Source of the DNA: Paenibacillus sp. 453mf | GTDB taxonomy: Bacteria; Bacillota; Bacilli; Paenibacillales; Paenibacillaceae | Assembly (NCBI RefSeq): GCF_900116105.1 | Contig: NZ_FPAC01000001.1 | Coordinates: 486,862 to 550,861, forward strand | Length of the DNA stretch: 64,000 nucleotides | Direction of reading: 5' to 3' | Shown here: one piece after another, positions 35,816-43,853 of the stretch | Position numbering within the stretch: the stretch's first letter is position 1 | How the letters are laid out: each line of letters begins with the position of its first letter | The notes under the pieces: generated by a model | What the model was told of the DNA's origin: nothing | Databases searched by the model: none | What the model saw: only the letters and a program-made list of their open reading frames with translations | Position numbers and translations under genes: made by a program

Positions 35816-36397
35816 GTGAAGATAGCTATGGTAGTATTCAACGGCATGACTTTTTTGGATTTTATCGGTTTTTATGATGTAATTGCCAGATTGAAATCTT
35901 GTACAGAAACAAATAACACCACATGGGACATATGCGGGATTCAGGAGGAAGTTAGTGACGAGCATGGGATGACGGTGAAGGTCACGAAAGTAAAGCCCGA
36001 TTTAAAGGATTATGATATGGTATTTGTCCCCGGAGGATCAGGAACACGAACCCTTCAATCCGATGATGAGTTTATGAGCTGGTTTAAAGGAGCGGCTGAT
36101 ACGAAATTCAAGGTGTCCGCATGTACAGGCTCTTTGCTGCTCGGCGCCGCTGGGTTTCTGACGGATAAGAGAGCGACAACGCATCCATTTCAATATGATC
36201 TGCTTGCTCCTCATTGCAAGGAAGTCGTTAAATGCCGGCTGGTACGGGATGGGCATGTTATTACCGGCGGAGGTGTAGCCGCTTCGATTGATCTCGGACT
36301 GTATGTGCTCGGTCTATTTGTTCCAGATGAACAAGTTCAACAGATTAGAAAGCAAATGGATTACCCATATAGACAACGCGATATTGTAACTGCTTAG
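35816..36397 (+). CDS. DJ-1/PfpI-family protein (isonitrile hydratase-like)
   Basis: A 193-residue protein of the DJ-1/PfpI superfamily. It has the family start VKIAMVVFNGMTFLDFIGFYD, the FVPGGSGTR turn, and the nucleophile elbow KVSACTGSLLLGAAGFL with Cys, plus TGGGVAASIDLGL. This subgroup resembles InhA-type isonitrile hydratases and GATase1-like domains of AraC regulators, but no helix-turn-helix is attached. GTG at 35816 is preferred since GAGAGGTG precedes it; the earlier frame from 35777 lacks a ribosome site. A DinB gene follows 28 nt later. Confidence 0.85.
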   Translation: MKIAMVVFNGMTFLDFIGFYDVIARLKSCTETNNTTWDICGIQEEVSDEHGMTVKVTKVKPDLKDYDMVFVPGGSGTRTLQSDDEFMSWFKGAADTKFKVSACTGSLLLGAAGFLTDKRATTHPFQYDLLAPHCKEVVKCRLVRDGHVITGGGVAASIDLGLYVLGLFVPDEQVQQIRKQMDYPYRQRDIVTA

Positions 36398-36424
36398 CAT
36401 TTCAATAGATGGAGTTGATTGATT

Positions 36425-36898
36425 TTGAAAATGCTGTTTGAATATAATTGGCAGGTTCGTGAAGAGTGGTTCGACTGGTGCAGCCAAGTCCCTGAAGAGG
36501 AGCTGGTTAGGGAGCGTGAAGGAGGCTTGGGCAGCATTTTAAGAACCCTATTTCATATCGTAGATATTGAACAAGCGTGGATAAATGGACTCCAAGGGGT
36601 TCCGGAGTTTCATTATACTTACGAGGATTATTCTTCGTTAGAGGAGATAAAAGCGTTATCACAGCGCTGCCGTCCTCAGGTTGAAACGATCATAAGACAG
36701 TGGTCTGATGAGATGGATCGTAAGATGTTCTATTCATTCTCATATGCCGAAGTCATTCGCCATGTGGCAGTTCATGAAATTCATCATGTAGGGCAATTGT
36801 CGGTATGGTCTCGCCAGATTGGCCTTCCTCCGATAACTGCAAATTTAATACTGAGAGGCCTAAGCTTGGATGGTTCATACAACGAGAAACTACTTTGA
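36425..36898 (+). CDS. DinB-family protein
   Basis: A 157-residue four-helix-bundle protein of the DinB/YfiT group. The metal-binding histidines are visible: His in LRTLFHIVDIEQAW, and two in HVAVHEIHHVGQLSVWSRQ near residues 120-125. Such proteins include bacillithiol- or mycothiol-dependent transferases and many of unknown role. TTG at 36425 gives the best spacing to GGAG; ATG at 36431 and TTG at 36419 are alternatives. It is downstream of the DJ-1 gene and ends at a terminator. Confidence 0.85.
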   Translation: MKMLFEYNWQVREEWFDWCSQVPEEELVREREGGLGSILRTLFHIVDIEQAWINGLQGVPEFHYTYEDYSSLEEIKALSQRCRPQVETIIRQWSDEMDRKMFYSFSYAEVIRHVAVHEIHHVGQLSVWSRQIGLPPITANLILRGLSLDGSYNEKLL

Positions 36899-36988
36899 CA
36901 GCCTGCCATCTGGGAATGATCTGAAAATTGGAGAAGCTCAGGAAACATAAGGTATGTAATAAATGCTCAGGCTCATATGCTCGGATGT

Positions 36989-37025
36989 TACACCTCTTTT
37001 GTACAAGCAAAAGAGGTGTTTTCTA
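36989..37025 (+). terminator. Terminator after dinB-like gene
   Basis: ACACCTCTTTTG/CAAAAGAGGTGT stem, then TTTTCT. Confidence 0.88.
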
Positions 37026-37100
37026 TTCAAAAGTTAGCTGGAACCACACTGGAAAATCCAGTAAAATAGTGAGAGCACATTAGAGAAAGAAGGAATATCC

Positions 37101-37829
37101 ATGTCATTTGAACAAGTGCTCGACAAAGGCTATGTCAGGCTGGTGAATCATATGGGCTCTGACCTGACCATTGTCAACGCGGCTAGAGTATCCTATGCGA
37201 AGGAGTCCACGTCATTATCGGATCGAGATGTCCGTCTTATTCAGTTTCTGGCAAGAGAGGGACATACCTCTCCATTTCGGCACGTGATGCTTCAGTTTGA
37301 GGTTTATGCCCCGCTCATGGTAGCCAGACAGTGGTGGAAGTATGTCATCGGGTCTGGTCATATGGAGGGAACAGGGGATAGTATGGAGGCCTGGAATGAA
37401 TCCAGCCGCAGATACATAACGGAAGAGCCGGAATTCTACATTCCACATCATCATGAATGGAGAAGTACTCCGGAGAATTCAAAGCAAGGCAGCGGGGATC
37501 CACTATCCATAGAAGAGGGAACGAAGCTGACTCAGGAGTTACTGGAATACATAGAGCTGGGTGTACAAAAGTATGAGGAGGCTCTTAAGAGAGGGGCATG
37601 TGCCGAGCAGGCCAGATTGTTCCTGCCTTCTTACGGCATGTATATCCGCTGGTATTGGACGGCATCTCTTCAGTCCGTGTGTCATTTCCTGAACCAGCGT
37701 CTTATGCATGATGCTCAGAAAGAAATACAGTTGTATGCCAAAGCCATATTAAACTTATGTGAACCGCTTTTTCCGCATGCCCTTAGAGAGATGGTCGACC
37801 TAGATAGCATAACAGTGGAGGAAGCCTAA
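37101..37829 (+). CDS. thyX: FAD-dependent thymidylate synthase
   Basis: A 242-residue ThyX, which methylates dUMP to dTMP using methylene-tetrahydrofolate, NADPH and FAD. Seen: HTSPFRHVMLQFEVYAPLMV, then RQWWKY in the place where most ThyX have RHR, a short insertion (VIGSGHMEGTGDSMEAW), and NESSRRYITEEP. The C-terminal half has ARLFLPSYGMYIRWYWTASLQSV with the dUMP-binding Arg/Ser region. It is a divergent subtype. ATG after AAGGAAT. The GNAT gene follows almost at once, so the two share a transcript. Confidence 0.92.
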   Translation: MSFEQVLDKGYVRLVNHMGSDLTIVNAARVSYAKESTSLSDRDVRLIQFLAREGHTSPFRHVMLQFEVYAPLMVARQWWKYVIGSGHMEGTGDSMEAWNESSRRYITEEPEFYIPHHHEWRSTPENSKQGSGDPLSIEEGTKLTQELLEYIELGVQKYEEALKRGACAEQARLFLPSYGMYIRWYWTASLQSVCHFLNQRLMHDAQKEIQLYAKAILNLCEPLFPHALREMVDLDSITVEEA

Positions 37830-37830
37830 C

Positions 37831-38256
37831 ATGGTTGAATTTCGTGAGATGAGAATAGAAGACTATGAGGACAGCATTGCTCTCTGGAAAAGGACAGAAG
37901 GGATGGGGCTCAGCAGTGCAGATTCCAGAGAGTCCATACAGCTGTATCTGGAGCGGAATCAAGGGTTCAGCCAGGTAGCGGTGAACAATGGAGGCGTAAT
38001 AGGAACACTGCTCTCAGGTCATGACGGAAGAAGAGGATATTTGTATCATTTAGCAGTGGAGCCTGAATTTCGGGGACAGTCCATTGCCAGCAAATTAGTC
38101 AACCAAGCTTTAGCATCACTGCGGGATGCAGGCATACAGCGTGCACACATAATGGTGCTTGACACGAATGATACGGGGAAGGCTTTCTGGTCTCGTATGG
38201 GCTGGACTAGTCGTAACGATGTTCTCCTTCGTTCATCTGACACGGATGTAGAATGA
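37831..38256 (+). CDS. GNAT-family N-acetyltransferase
   Basis: A 141-residue acetyltransferase of the GNAT fold. The acetyl-CoA loop is LAVEPEFRGQSIASKLVNQA (Q/R-x-x-G-x-A variant) and the C-terminal strand is AHIMVLDTNDTGKAFWSRMG, similar to YpeA/RimI-like proteins. The ATG overlaps the end of thyX (one base gap after TAA) with GGAGGAAG inside thyX as ribosome site. Substrate unknown. Confidence 0.88.
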   Translation: MVEFREMRIEDYEDSIALWKRTEGMGLSSADSRESIQLYLERNQGFSQVAVNNGGVIGTLLSGHDGRRGYLYHLAVEPEFRGQSIASKLVNQALASLRDAGIQRAHIMVLDTNDTGKAFWSRMGWTSRNDVLLRSSDTDVE

Positions 38257-38415
38257 TGATATCCGATATAACAAGCGCTCGTAATGAATACCAGAGGTTC
38301 TGGTAATAGAAACATCATGCTAAAATGAATGTAACGCCTTGGTTGTTATCAGCTGAGCGGACGGGAACGACAGCAAAGAGCTCCTCTAACTTAAGCTGTG
38401 AAAGGGAGGGTGCCT

Positions 38416-38760
38416 ATGGATATGGAGAATCTTGTGGTGTTCAGCTTTGTTGGGGTTGTTTTTATCATTCTAGGACTATTCATGAGAATTAAACCCCCAA
38501 AACGAGTGAACCACATTTATGGTTATCGGACGAATCGTTCCATGAAGAGTGAACGCATGTGGAAGGAAGCCAATCGTTATAGTGCAGCCTGGATGATTGG
38601 AATAGGTATCTTCTATATTATTATCGGTTTGTTCGTATCGAGGTTTGTCAGCGGAATGGAGGGCTTTGGCATTCTGGTCGGACTTATGCTGATGTTCAAT
38701 CTGCTCCTGTTTGTGGTCGTCGAGCGCAGACTGAAGGAACTCGAAGACAGAAGCTTTTAA
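38416..38760 (+). CDS. SdpI-family small membrane protein
   Basis: A 114-residue membrane protein with three to four hydrophobic segments. The loop IKPPKRVNHIYGYRTNRSMK with SERMWKEANRYSA is the SdpI-family signature (immunity to SDP toxin in B. subtilis SdpI, though most members are stand-alone and of unknown role). The ATG at 38416 has GGGAGGG upstream. Its stop codon overlaps the region where the phosphatase ribosome site lies. Confidence 0.75.
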   Translation: MDMENLVVFSFVGVVFIILGLFMRIKPPKRVNHIYGYRTNRSMKSERMWKEANRYSAAWMIGIGIFYIIIGLFVSRFVSGMEGFGILVGLMLMFNLLLFVVVERRLKELEDRSF

Positions 38761-38774
38761 TGGGAGGAACTCAA

Positions 38775-39419
38775 TTGACACATTTGACGACGATTTACAT
38801 CGTGAGGCACGGACAGACGGAATGGAACGTGCTTGGCAAAATGCAGGGGCATCAAGACTCACCGCTAACAGAGCTGGGAACTTGTCAAGCGCGCTGGCTC
38901 GGTGAAGCGCTCGCTGAGGAGCCTATTGATGTGATCTATTCAAGCTCAAGCGGCAGAGCAGTTCTTACTGCAGAGGTAATCCGTGGCAGCCGCGAGATAC
39001 CTGTGACTCTAACGGATAACTTAAGGGAAATGAATCTGGGTCTATGGGAGGGCCGGACCGGAGACGAGCTGAAATTGGAGGAACCGGTGAAGTACCAGCA
39101 ATTTTGGGAGGAACCTGAATTGTTCGCTGCAGACGGTGGAGAAACTTACATCGAAACGATGGACAGGGCGCAGCAGGAACTGAAACATATCCTCAAAGTA
39201 AACCAGGGAAAGACGGTTCTTATCGTAACTCATACGGTAGTGGTTAAACTGCTGATGACGTGGATAGAACAGCGCTCACTTGAAACCTTATGGGATTTGC
39301 CTTATATCCATCCCGCTTCCTTGTGCAAGATTGTATTTAATGAAGAGAACAAGCCTAAAGTTGTGCTTCATGCGGATATTTCACATTATCCTGAGACAGC
39401 CGGAATGAATGGAACTTAA
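38775..39419 (+). CDS. Histidine phosphatase (phosphoglycerate-mutase-like)
   Basis: A 214-residue enzyme with the RHG motif IYIVRHGQTEWNVLGKMQGH, the GRAVLTAEVI segment, the acid pair in LREMNLGLWEGRTGDEL and the second catalytic His in VLIVTHTVVVKLL. This is the cobC/PhoE-like group of broad phosphatases. TTG at 38775 is chosen because GGGAGG lies 7 nt before it; the ATG at 38760 overlaps the stop of the SdpI gene and contains that ribosome site. Operon with SdpI-like gene; a terminator follows. Confidence 0.9.
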   Translation: MTHLTTIYIVRHGQTEWNVLGKMQGHQDSPLTELGTCQARWLGEALAEEPIDVIYSSSSGRAVLTAEVIRGSREIPVTLTDNLREMNLGLWEGRTGDELKLEEPVKYQQFWEEPELFAADGGETYIETMDRAQQELKHILKVNQGKTVLIVTHTVVVKLLMTWIEQRSLETLWDLPYIHPASLCKIVFNEENKPKVVLHADISHYPETAGMNGT

Positions 39420-39423
39420 ATAA

Positions 39424-39458
39424 AGGAGCAGATGCAATGGTGCACTGCTTCTTTTTAG
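39424..39458 (+). terminator. Terminator after phosphatase gene
   Basis: AGGAGCAG-TGCA/TGCA-CTGCTTCT stem followed by TTTTT. Confidence 0.75.
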
Positions 39459-39497
39459 CTTTACCAAACTGGAACAGGTGAGACAAAGCATATTAAT

Positions 39498-39848
39498 ATG
39501 CATACCTTATGTTTGACCCAGCTTGTTAAGATGATTGAGGACGAATTAGTTGCGACACACCAAACAGGAATGATCATTCCTGATGAGGGTAAGGATCAAG
39601 AGGCTGAATTGCTGCTGAGAACAGTAAAACAAGCCTCGACGAGCGGCCGTATCTTTTACGATACATTTATCAAACAGTCCCACTGTTGCAACCTAATTCA
39701 GCTTGCAGACATATGTGTATTTCTAACAACGATATTCCATAGAGATAAATACGGATCAGTCCGTAAAAACTTTAATACAGAACTAGTACAACTTTATAAA
39801 GATCATCTTTCCCCTATCGCAACTGTTTGGGAATACACCATACCATAA
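39498..39848 (+). pseudogene. Truncated DUF3800-like protein
   Basis: The 116-residue frame carries only a C-terminal part that resembles DUF3800 proteins: TGMIIPDEGKDQEAELLLRT, IFYDTFIKQSHCCNLIQLAD (the S-x-x-x-x-x-QLAD motif of the family) and a closing helix. The family's N-terminal YIDESG nuclease-like motif is missing. There is no clear ribosome site before ATG at 39498. Probably a 5'-truncated remnant in an accessory patch; it could still be translated. Confidence 0.45.
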
Positions 39849-39850
39849 CA

Positions 39851-39887
39851 AGAAGAGGAGCGTACCAATGTACGCTCCTCTTCTTTG
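39851..39887 (+). terminator. Strong hairpin terminator
   Basis: GAAGAGGAGCGTAC/GTACGCTCCTCTTC with a CAAT loop, then TTTG. Confidence 0.85.
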
Positions 39888-39940
39888 TGGTCGAACCAAT
39901 GTGCGACCCACTCATATTTACCCGTATCGTAACGTAGTAA

Positions 39941-40150
39941 CACTCACTAGAAAGGACGCAAGAAGGTAAAGCAATAGCGCGTCAAAAAGAGGGGTATTCC
40001 GAAGGACGTCCAAGGTCTTACACAAAAAAGCAGATCGATCATGCAATATCCTTGCTGGATGGAAACACATACAGTGAAGTAGTTGCAATGACTGGAATCA
40101 GCAAGTCTACACTCATCAGAGAGAAGAGACGCCGGAAAGAAATGTTTTGA
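39941..40150 (+). pseudogene. C-terminal remnant of a serine recombinase (resolvase/invertase)
   Basis: The frame after a stop at 39938 reads LERTQEGKAIARQKEGYSEG, RPRSYTKKQIDHAISLLDG, NTYSEVVAMTGISKSTLIRE and KRRRKEMF. This is the end of the catalytic domain helix E plus the complete DNA-binding helix-turn-helix of Hin/Tn3-type recombinases. The N-terminal catalytic Ser domain is absent and no start codon exists. It shows that a mobile element once inserted here. Confidence 0.8.
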
Positions 40151-40252
40151 GCTACTGCAACAAATCAAGACCGAAAAAGAGATGGTTATATTGTCTTCTA
40201 TAACGCCGATAAATCGAGCCGTAACGATTTCAGTTCCCTAAAAATAAGGTGA

Positions 40253-40284
40253 AGCCCCTAGGAAAGCTCTTAGGGGCGTTTTTG
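40253..40284 (+). terminator. Hairpin terminator
   Basis: GCCCCTA.../TAGGGGC stem with GTTTTT tail. Confidence 0.75.
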
Positions 40285-40326
40285 TCCGCCTGATTTTCTA
40301 CAATGGCTCCTTCTTGCCTTCTTGTT

Positions 40327-40620
40327 TTACTTAATTATTGATTGATCCATATCCACTAGCAGTTGTAGTAGTTCTGTAGTTCCAATATTGTTTATTTGCA
40401 AAGCATAAGTACCCGCTTGAACACCGGAAAATGTTATTGTTTTAGTAGCACTTGAATAGTTACCAGCGACTGGTATGCTATCTATTTCAGAAGCTCTCAA
40501 AATATACTCAACAGATACAGTCCCGCTACCATTAGTGAGATACTGGGCAAGCTTTAAGTAATGGTTGAACCATTCTTTAGTTGTATAGTCATCAGATGAA
40601 AGAGACGTAGGCTTACATAG
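40327..40620 (-). pseudogene. C-terminal fragment of an unknown, probably exported protein
   Basis: A minus-strand open frame of about 95 codons without start codon: KPTSLSSDDYTTKEWFNHYL, then TNGSGTVSVEYILRASEID and FSGVQAGTYALQINNIGTTE, ending SIIK and TAA. It is rich in Ser/Thr/Gly with beta-strand pattern as in secreted proteins. Its 5' side runs into a terminator hairpin, so the gene is cut. Family unknown. Confidence 0.45.
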
Positions 40621-40631
40621 ATGAATACAAA

Positions 40632-40664
40632 CAAAAAGAACCGCGTTACATCGGTTCTTTTTGT
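40632..40664 (-). terminator. Bidirectional terminator
   Basis: AAAAAGAACCG...CGGTTCTTTTT; ends the minus-strand gene at 40690. Confidence 0.85.
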
Positions 40665-40689
40665 TTGTTTAAGAGCGCTTATCAAATTT

Positions 40690-41124
40690 TCAAGAAACAT
40701 TATTCGCCCTTTTTAGAAACCAAATAAAAACTAGTTGATAGATGAAAAAAATGATGGCTAATAAAACACCGTAAAAGATCGGTCCGAGAGGTGTAGTGCT
40801 CGGAATAAATAGAGAGTATATTACTCCACTAAATATACCTATTGAAATGTGAGAAATAACATTAACTAAATTTGGATTTTGTTTTCTGACAATTGATCCT
40901 TCTACCCAAATAGACAAGGGGAGAATAATGAAACAAACAAGTGTTAGGTTGATAATCATTGTTATAGTAAATTCATATCCAAAATTAGATAAGAAAGTAC
41001 TTTTCTCACTCAAAGAGATATACTCAAATATTCCAGAAAATATAGGTAAGGTAAAAGCTGTCGCAAATGCTGAAATAAACTTTACAGCTGGTTTATGAAA
41101 CGACAACTCGGTTTTTTTATTCAT
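40690..41124 (-). CDS. Four-helix membrane protein of unknown function
   Basis: A 144-residue, AT-rich coding region for a protein with four hydrophobic segments (FISAFATAFTLPIFSGIFEY; ITMIINLTLVCFIILPLSIW; VISHISIGIFSGVIYSLFI; FYGVLLAIIFFIYQLVFIWF). The base composition is lower in GC than in neighbouring core genes, fitting recent acquisition. No family recognised. It diverges from the secreted DUF3238-like gene with a 196-base gap. Confidence 0.6.
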   Translation of the reverse strand: MNKKTELSFHKPAVKFISAFATAFTLPIFSGIFEYISLSEKSTFLSNFGYEFTITMIINLTLVCFIILPLSIWVEGSIVRKQNPNLVNVISHISIGIFSGVIYSLFIPSTTPLGPIFYGVLLAIIFFIYQLVFIWFLKRANNVS

Positions 41125-41320
41125 TTTGTATACCCCGTTTCATATGTAAGTTTAAATCTGAGATGGAATATTTACCAACAATTTCATTGTAGCATACTAT
41201 ATCATAGGCGGGAATTGGTAACTTATAGGATCTTCAGGAAATATATGGTTTGTCATGAAAGATTATGATATAAATAATTCGGTAATGGATTTGAGGAATA
41301 ACATCTAAAGGAGACTAACT

Positions 41321-42610
41321 ATGAAAAAAAGATCAATCATTACTCTTATTTTATCTGTAGTAGTATTACTAAGCTGTACGAATTATTCCGAGGTAAAAGC
41401 AGCAGAAGAGACAGTTTCACCAATCATAGTAAAGCGAAATTTGACTTCTCTAGAATTAAATTGGAATGTAGATGGTGATATATTTGAAATTATTGACAGT
41501 GAAGGAAATACTTTATATCACGGAGATCAAAAGAACTATACGATAAATAATTTAGAGCCAAACAGTATAATAAGTTTTGATTTAGTTGTTTACGATGAAG
41601 GAAATATCGTTAGTAGTCAACAAATTATCACATCGACACTTGAAAATAGTGTAAATCTAAGATCTATGCAATCTTCTACAGACATTGATACCTCTCTTAC
41701 AAGTATATCGTCAAATTCAGGTGTTAATTTAACGTGGAATGAAATTCCTGGTGTTGAAGAATATCGTGTGTACAGAGATCAAAAATTATTAGCAACCACA
41801 AACGAAAACTTCTACACTGATGAAACAATATCCAGTAATTCTTTATACACATATGAAATTGAATTCTCTGCACCCCTTTCTGAAATTGAGAAACAGGAAG
41901 TAGAGAAATTTTTCTCGGAAAATGAGGATCTAAATCTAAGCGAGGCAGAAATAGATCAGATGAGTTCAAGTCGCCCAGTAAGCATTATTAGGGTTGTGGA
42001 TACAACTACTTCAAATCCGATTCAATCCCGAGCTGCATCAACGACTAGTTTTTCCTGGATCTACAAAACTTTTCTTCCAATGGACTATATTGAAGACCCT
42101 ATACCTGGGAATGGCATAGCTTTCTTTGGTGGGGATAACAGAACTTTCAGTTTTGACTCTGAAAAATACCGTACAAAAATGTGGGGTAAAACGATTTTTG
42201 AACCGTATAATTCTGAACATAACTTTTCTAAAAACGTCCATGCAACAACTGCTTACGATGATAATAAAAATTACATTTCCTCAAAGACCGCATCGGATGA
42301 ACTTATGTATGGGGTAAAGAACACACATACTTATACAAAAGCCGACTATACTTATTACCATAAGGTAGGAAATCCTTATATCCCTGTTTCCGGTCAAGAG
42401 ATAGATATCCAGATGAGAGTTATTACAAATAGTAATGGTACTTATAGTTTCGAAGGAGTACATGACAGGGCTCCATCTCATGAGCTTTATCTAACCCTAA
42501 ATAACGGAGCAAGTAATCGAATGATTTTTGCTCACCCTAACGAGGGACTTAGTTATTTAGGTGCACCGAGTACTTTAGCTAGATGGTTTACAATCACTGG
42601 GAGCTTGTAG
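41321..42610 (+). CDS. Secreted protein with fibronectin-III-like domains and C-terminal DUF3238
   Basis: A 429-residue exported protein. Signal peptide MKKRSIITLILSVVVLLSC; cleavage may be lipoprotein-type at LLSC (Cys19) or after VKA. Two FN3-like domains follow (NLTSLELNWNVDGDIFEIID; SGVNLTWNEIPGVEEYRVYR), and the last 180 residues (FSWIYKTFLPMDYI, GGDNRTFSFDSEKYRTKMWG, DRAPSHELYL) match DUF3238 from memory. AT-rich compared with the window. RBS AAAGGAG before ATG. Function unknown; likely cell-surface. Confidence 0.7.
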   Translation: MKKRSIITLILSVVVLLSCTNYSEVKAAEETVSPIIVKRNLTSLELNWNVDGDIFEIIDSEGNTLYHGDQKNYTINNLEPNSIISFDLVVYDEGNIVSSQQIITSTLENSVNLRSMQSSTDIDTSLTSISSNSGVNLTWNEIPGVEEYRVYRDQKLLATTNENFYTDETISSNSLYTYEIEFSAPLSEIEKQEVEKFFSENEDLNLSEAEIDQMSSSRPVSIIRVVDTTTSNPIQSRAASTTSFSWIYKTFLPMDYIEDPIPGNGIAFFGGDNRTFSFDSEKYRTKMWGKTIFEPYNSEHNFSKNVHATTAYDDNKNYISSKTASDELMYGVKNTHTYTKADYTYYHKVGNPYIPVSGQEIDIQMRVITNSNGTYSFEGVHDRAPSHELYLTLNNGASNRMIFAHPNEGLSYLGAPSTLARWFTITGSL

Positions 42611-42703
42611 GATCCAGTCAATGAATAATAAATCGACTCTTCAAGCAGGATAAATTTTTCTTATGTTTTACCAATGATTCTCATCCATTACTTTAGGTCG
42701 GTA

Positions 42704-42749
42704 AGAGGGTGTCCCAAAAGTCATCATAGATGACTGAGGGGCACCCTCT
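42704..42749. repeat. 46-bp near-perfect palindrome resembling abutting IS ends
   Basis: AGAGGGTGTCCC ... GTCATC ATA GATGAC ... GGGGCACCCTCT. The arm GAGGGTGTCCCAAAAGTCA looks like the terminal inverted repeat of some insertion sequences, here with both ends almost touching. No transposase is intact beside it. Confidence 0.5.
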
Positions 42750-42894
42750 ATTCTAGTGAATCTATTCCTTTATCGCCGACACATGTACGTTCTGATCTGT
42801 TCACGAATCGTATTCATGTTTTCGTTCACTACATCACGATTCTTTTCCCGATAGATCTCACTTCGAGATCTACTTTTTTAGTCTCTAGCTCTAA

Positions 42895-43494
42895 CTAAAC
42901 AGCTTTTTTTGTCGGAGTAGCCTTTTTTCTTTCATTCATCTGCAGAATGAGCTCAATCAGCTTCTCCCGATTAATTAAACGAACCTGATTTGAATTAGCA
43001 AGTGTATAGGCGGCTTCAGTAAAATCACTGTTGGTGACGACCCAAGCTTAGTTTGCTTTATAGTGTGCAATCGAAGCCTGAGCTTCTTGAACTGCTTTAA
43101 TACCGACATTTTTACTATAACGTTTAGCTTGAACAACAATTCTTTGATCAGCTTTCTTCAGAATCAGATCCGCGCCGAAATCTCCGGAACCTTGAGTTAC
43201 CTTCGCTTCATATCCAAGGTTTCTGAAAAGCTCACCTAAATAGCTCTCGAACTTAAAGCCATCCATCTTATCGATGTCAGCAATGCCCGATTTCCTCAGT
43301 TTCTCCCGTTGTGCCATTCCTCGAGCAATGAGAACAGCGATAAAGGCTCCTAGTGCTAATGCTGCAATAAAGACGGCAGTTTCAAAAGAACCAGTGAGCT
43401 GAAGAGCTACAAAAAAGGATCCAAAGGTAATTAATCCGGTAAGTGCTTTTAAAGCTTCTTCTTTCTGCTTTTTCTTGCTTTTACGTCGTGCCAT
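42895..43494 (-). pseudogene. Mrr-type restriction endonuclease-like gene broken by an in-frame stop
   Basis: The gene starts at ATG 43494. A basic N-terminus is followed by two membrane segments (about 15-60: LTGLITFGSFFVALQLTG; AVFIAALALGAFIAVLIARG), then an Mrr_cat-like nuclease domain with MDGFKFESYLGELFRNLGYE, TQGSGDFGADLIL and VVQAKRYSKNVGIKAVQE (the D...QxK catalytic set). At 43048-43050 a TAA stops translation after HYKAN, but the same frame continues as AWVVTNSDFTEAAYTLANSN and INREKLIELILQMNER to TAG at 42895. Full length would be 198 residues. The truncated product may keep the catalytic residues but loses the last strand and helix. Confidence 0.75.
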
Positions 43495-43758
43495 TTTGAA
43501 GTGTACCCCTTTTTATTTTATTTACGGCTTTCTATGTATCTAACTTGAAATTGCGATAGATGCACTAATCAACAAGCCAAAAATTCGACCTCGAATTCGA
43601 AGGGAAAATAAAATGCATGCGATGACTTTTCTATAAAGAAAATCAGGCATTATACATTTGATTCTGTCTTAGAAAAAAATAAAAATAAATTATGAAAAAA
43701 TCAAACTATTCCCTTACCAGGCTTGTTATTATATTTACGAATGTCTTTATAACTAGGC

Positions 43759-43851
43759 ATGGATAGGACGGATTTGAGAGAAGCTATGTATATTGTGGGA
43801 CGAATAGACTACCGATCTTCATTCAGTCGCTTTGTATCTAAGGAGGAATAG
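43759..43851 (+). pseudogene. Possible AraC-type helix-turn-helix tail remnant
   Basis: A 30-codon frame, MDRTDLREAMYIVGRIDYRS then SFSRFVSKEE, resembles the second helix-turn-helix of AraC regulators (pattern I..A...VGY.D...F...FKK). Its last codons form the ribosome site of the Nudix gene. The remaining gap from 43495 shows nothing else. Confidence 0.3.
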
Positions 43852-43853
43852 TG

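Noticed and set aside
42770..42872. Minus-strand frame reading SEIYREKNRDVVNENMNTIR to CRR, next to the IS-like palindrome
   Set aside because: Looks like a possible transposase or helix-rich tail, but about 35 codons without start and no family recognised; too weak for a call.
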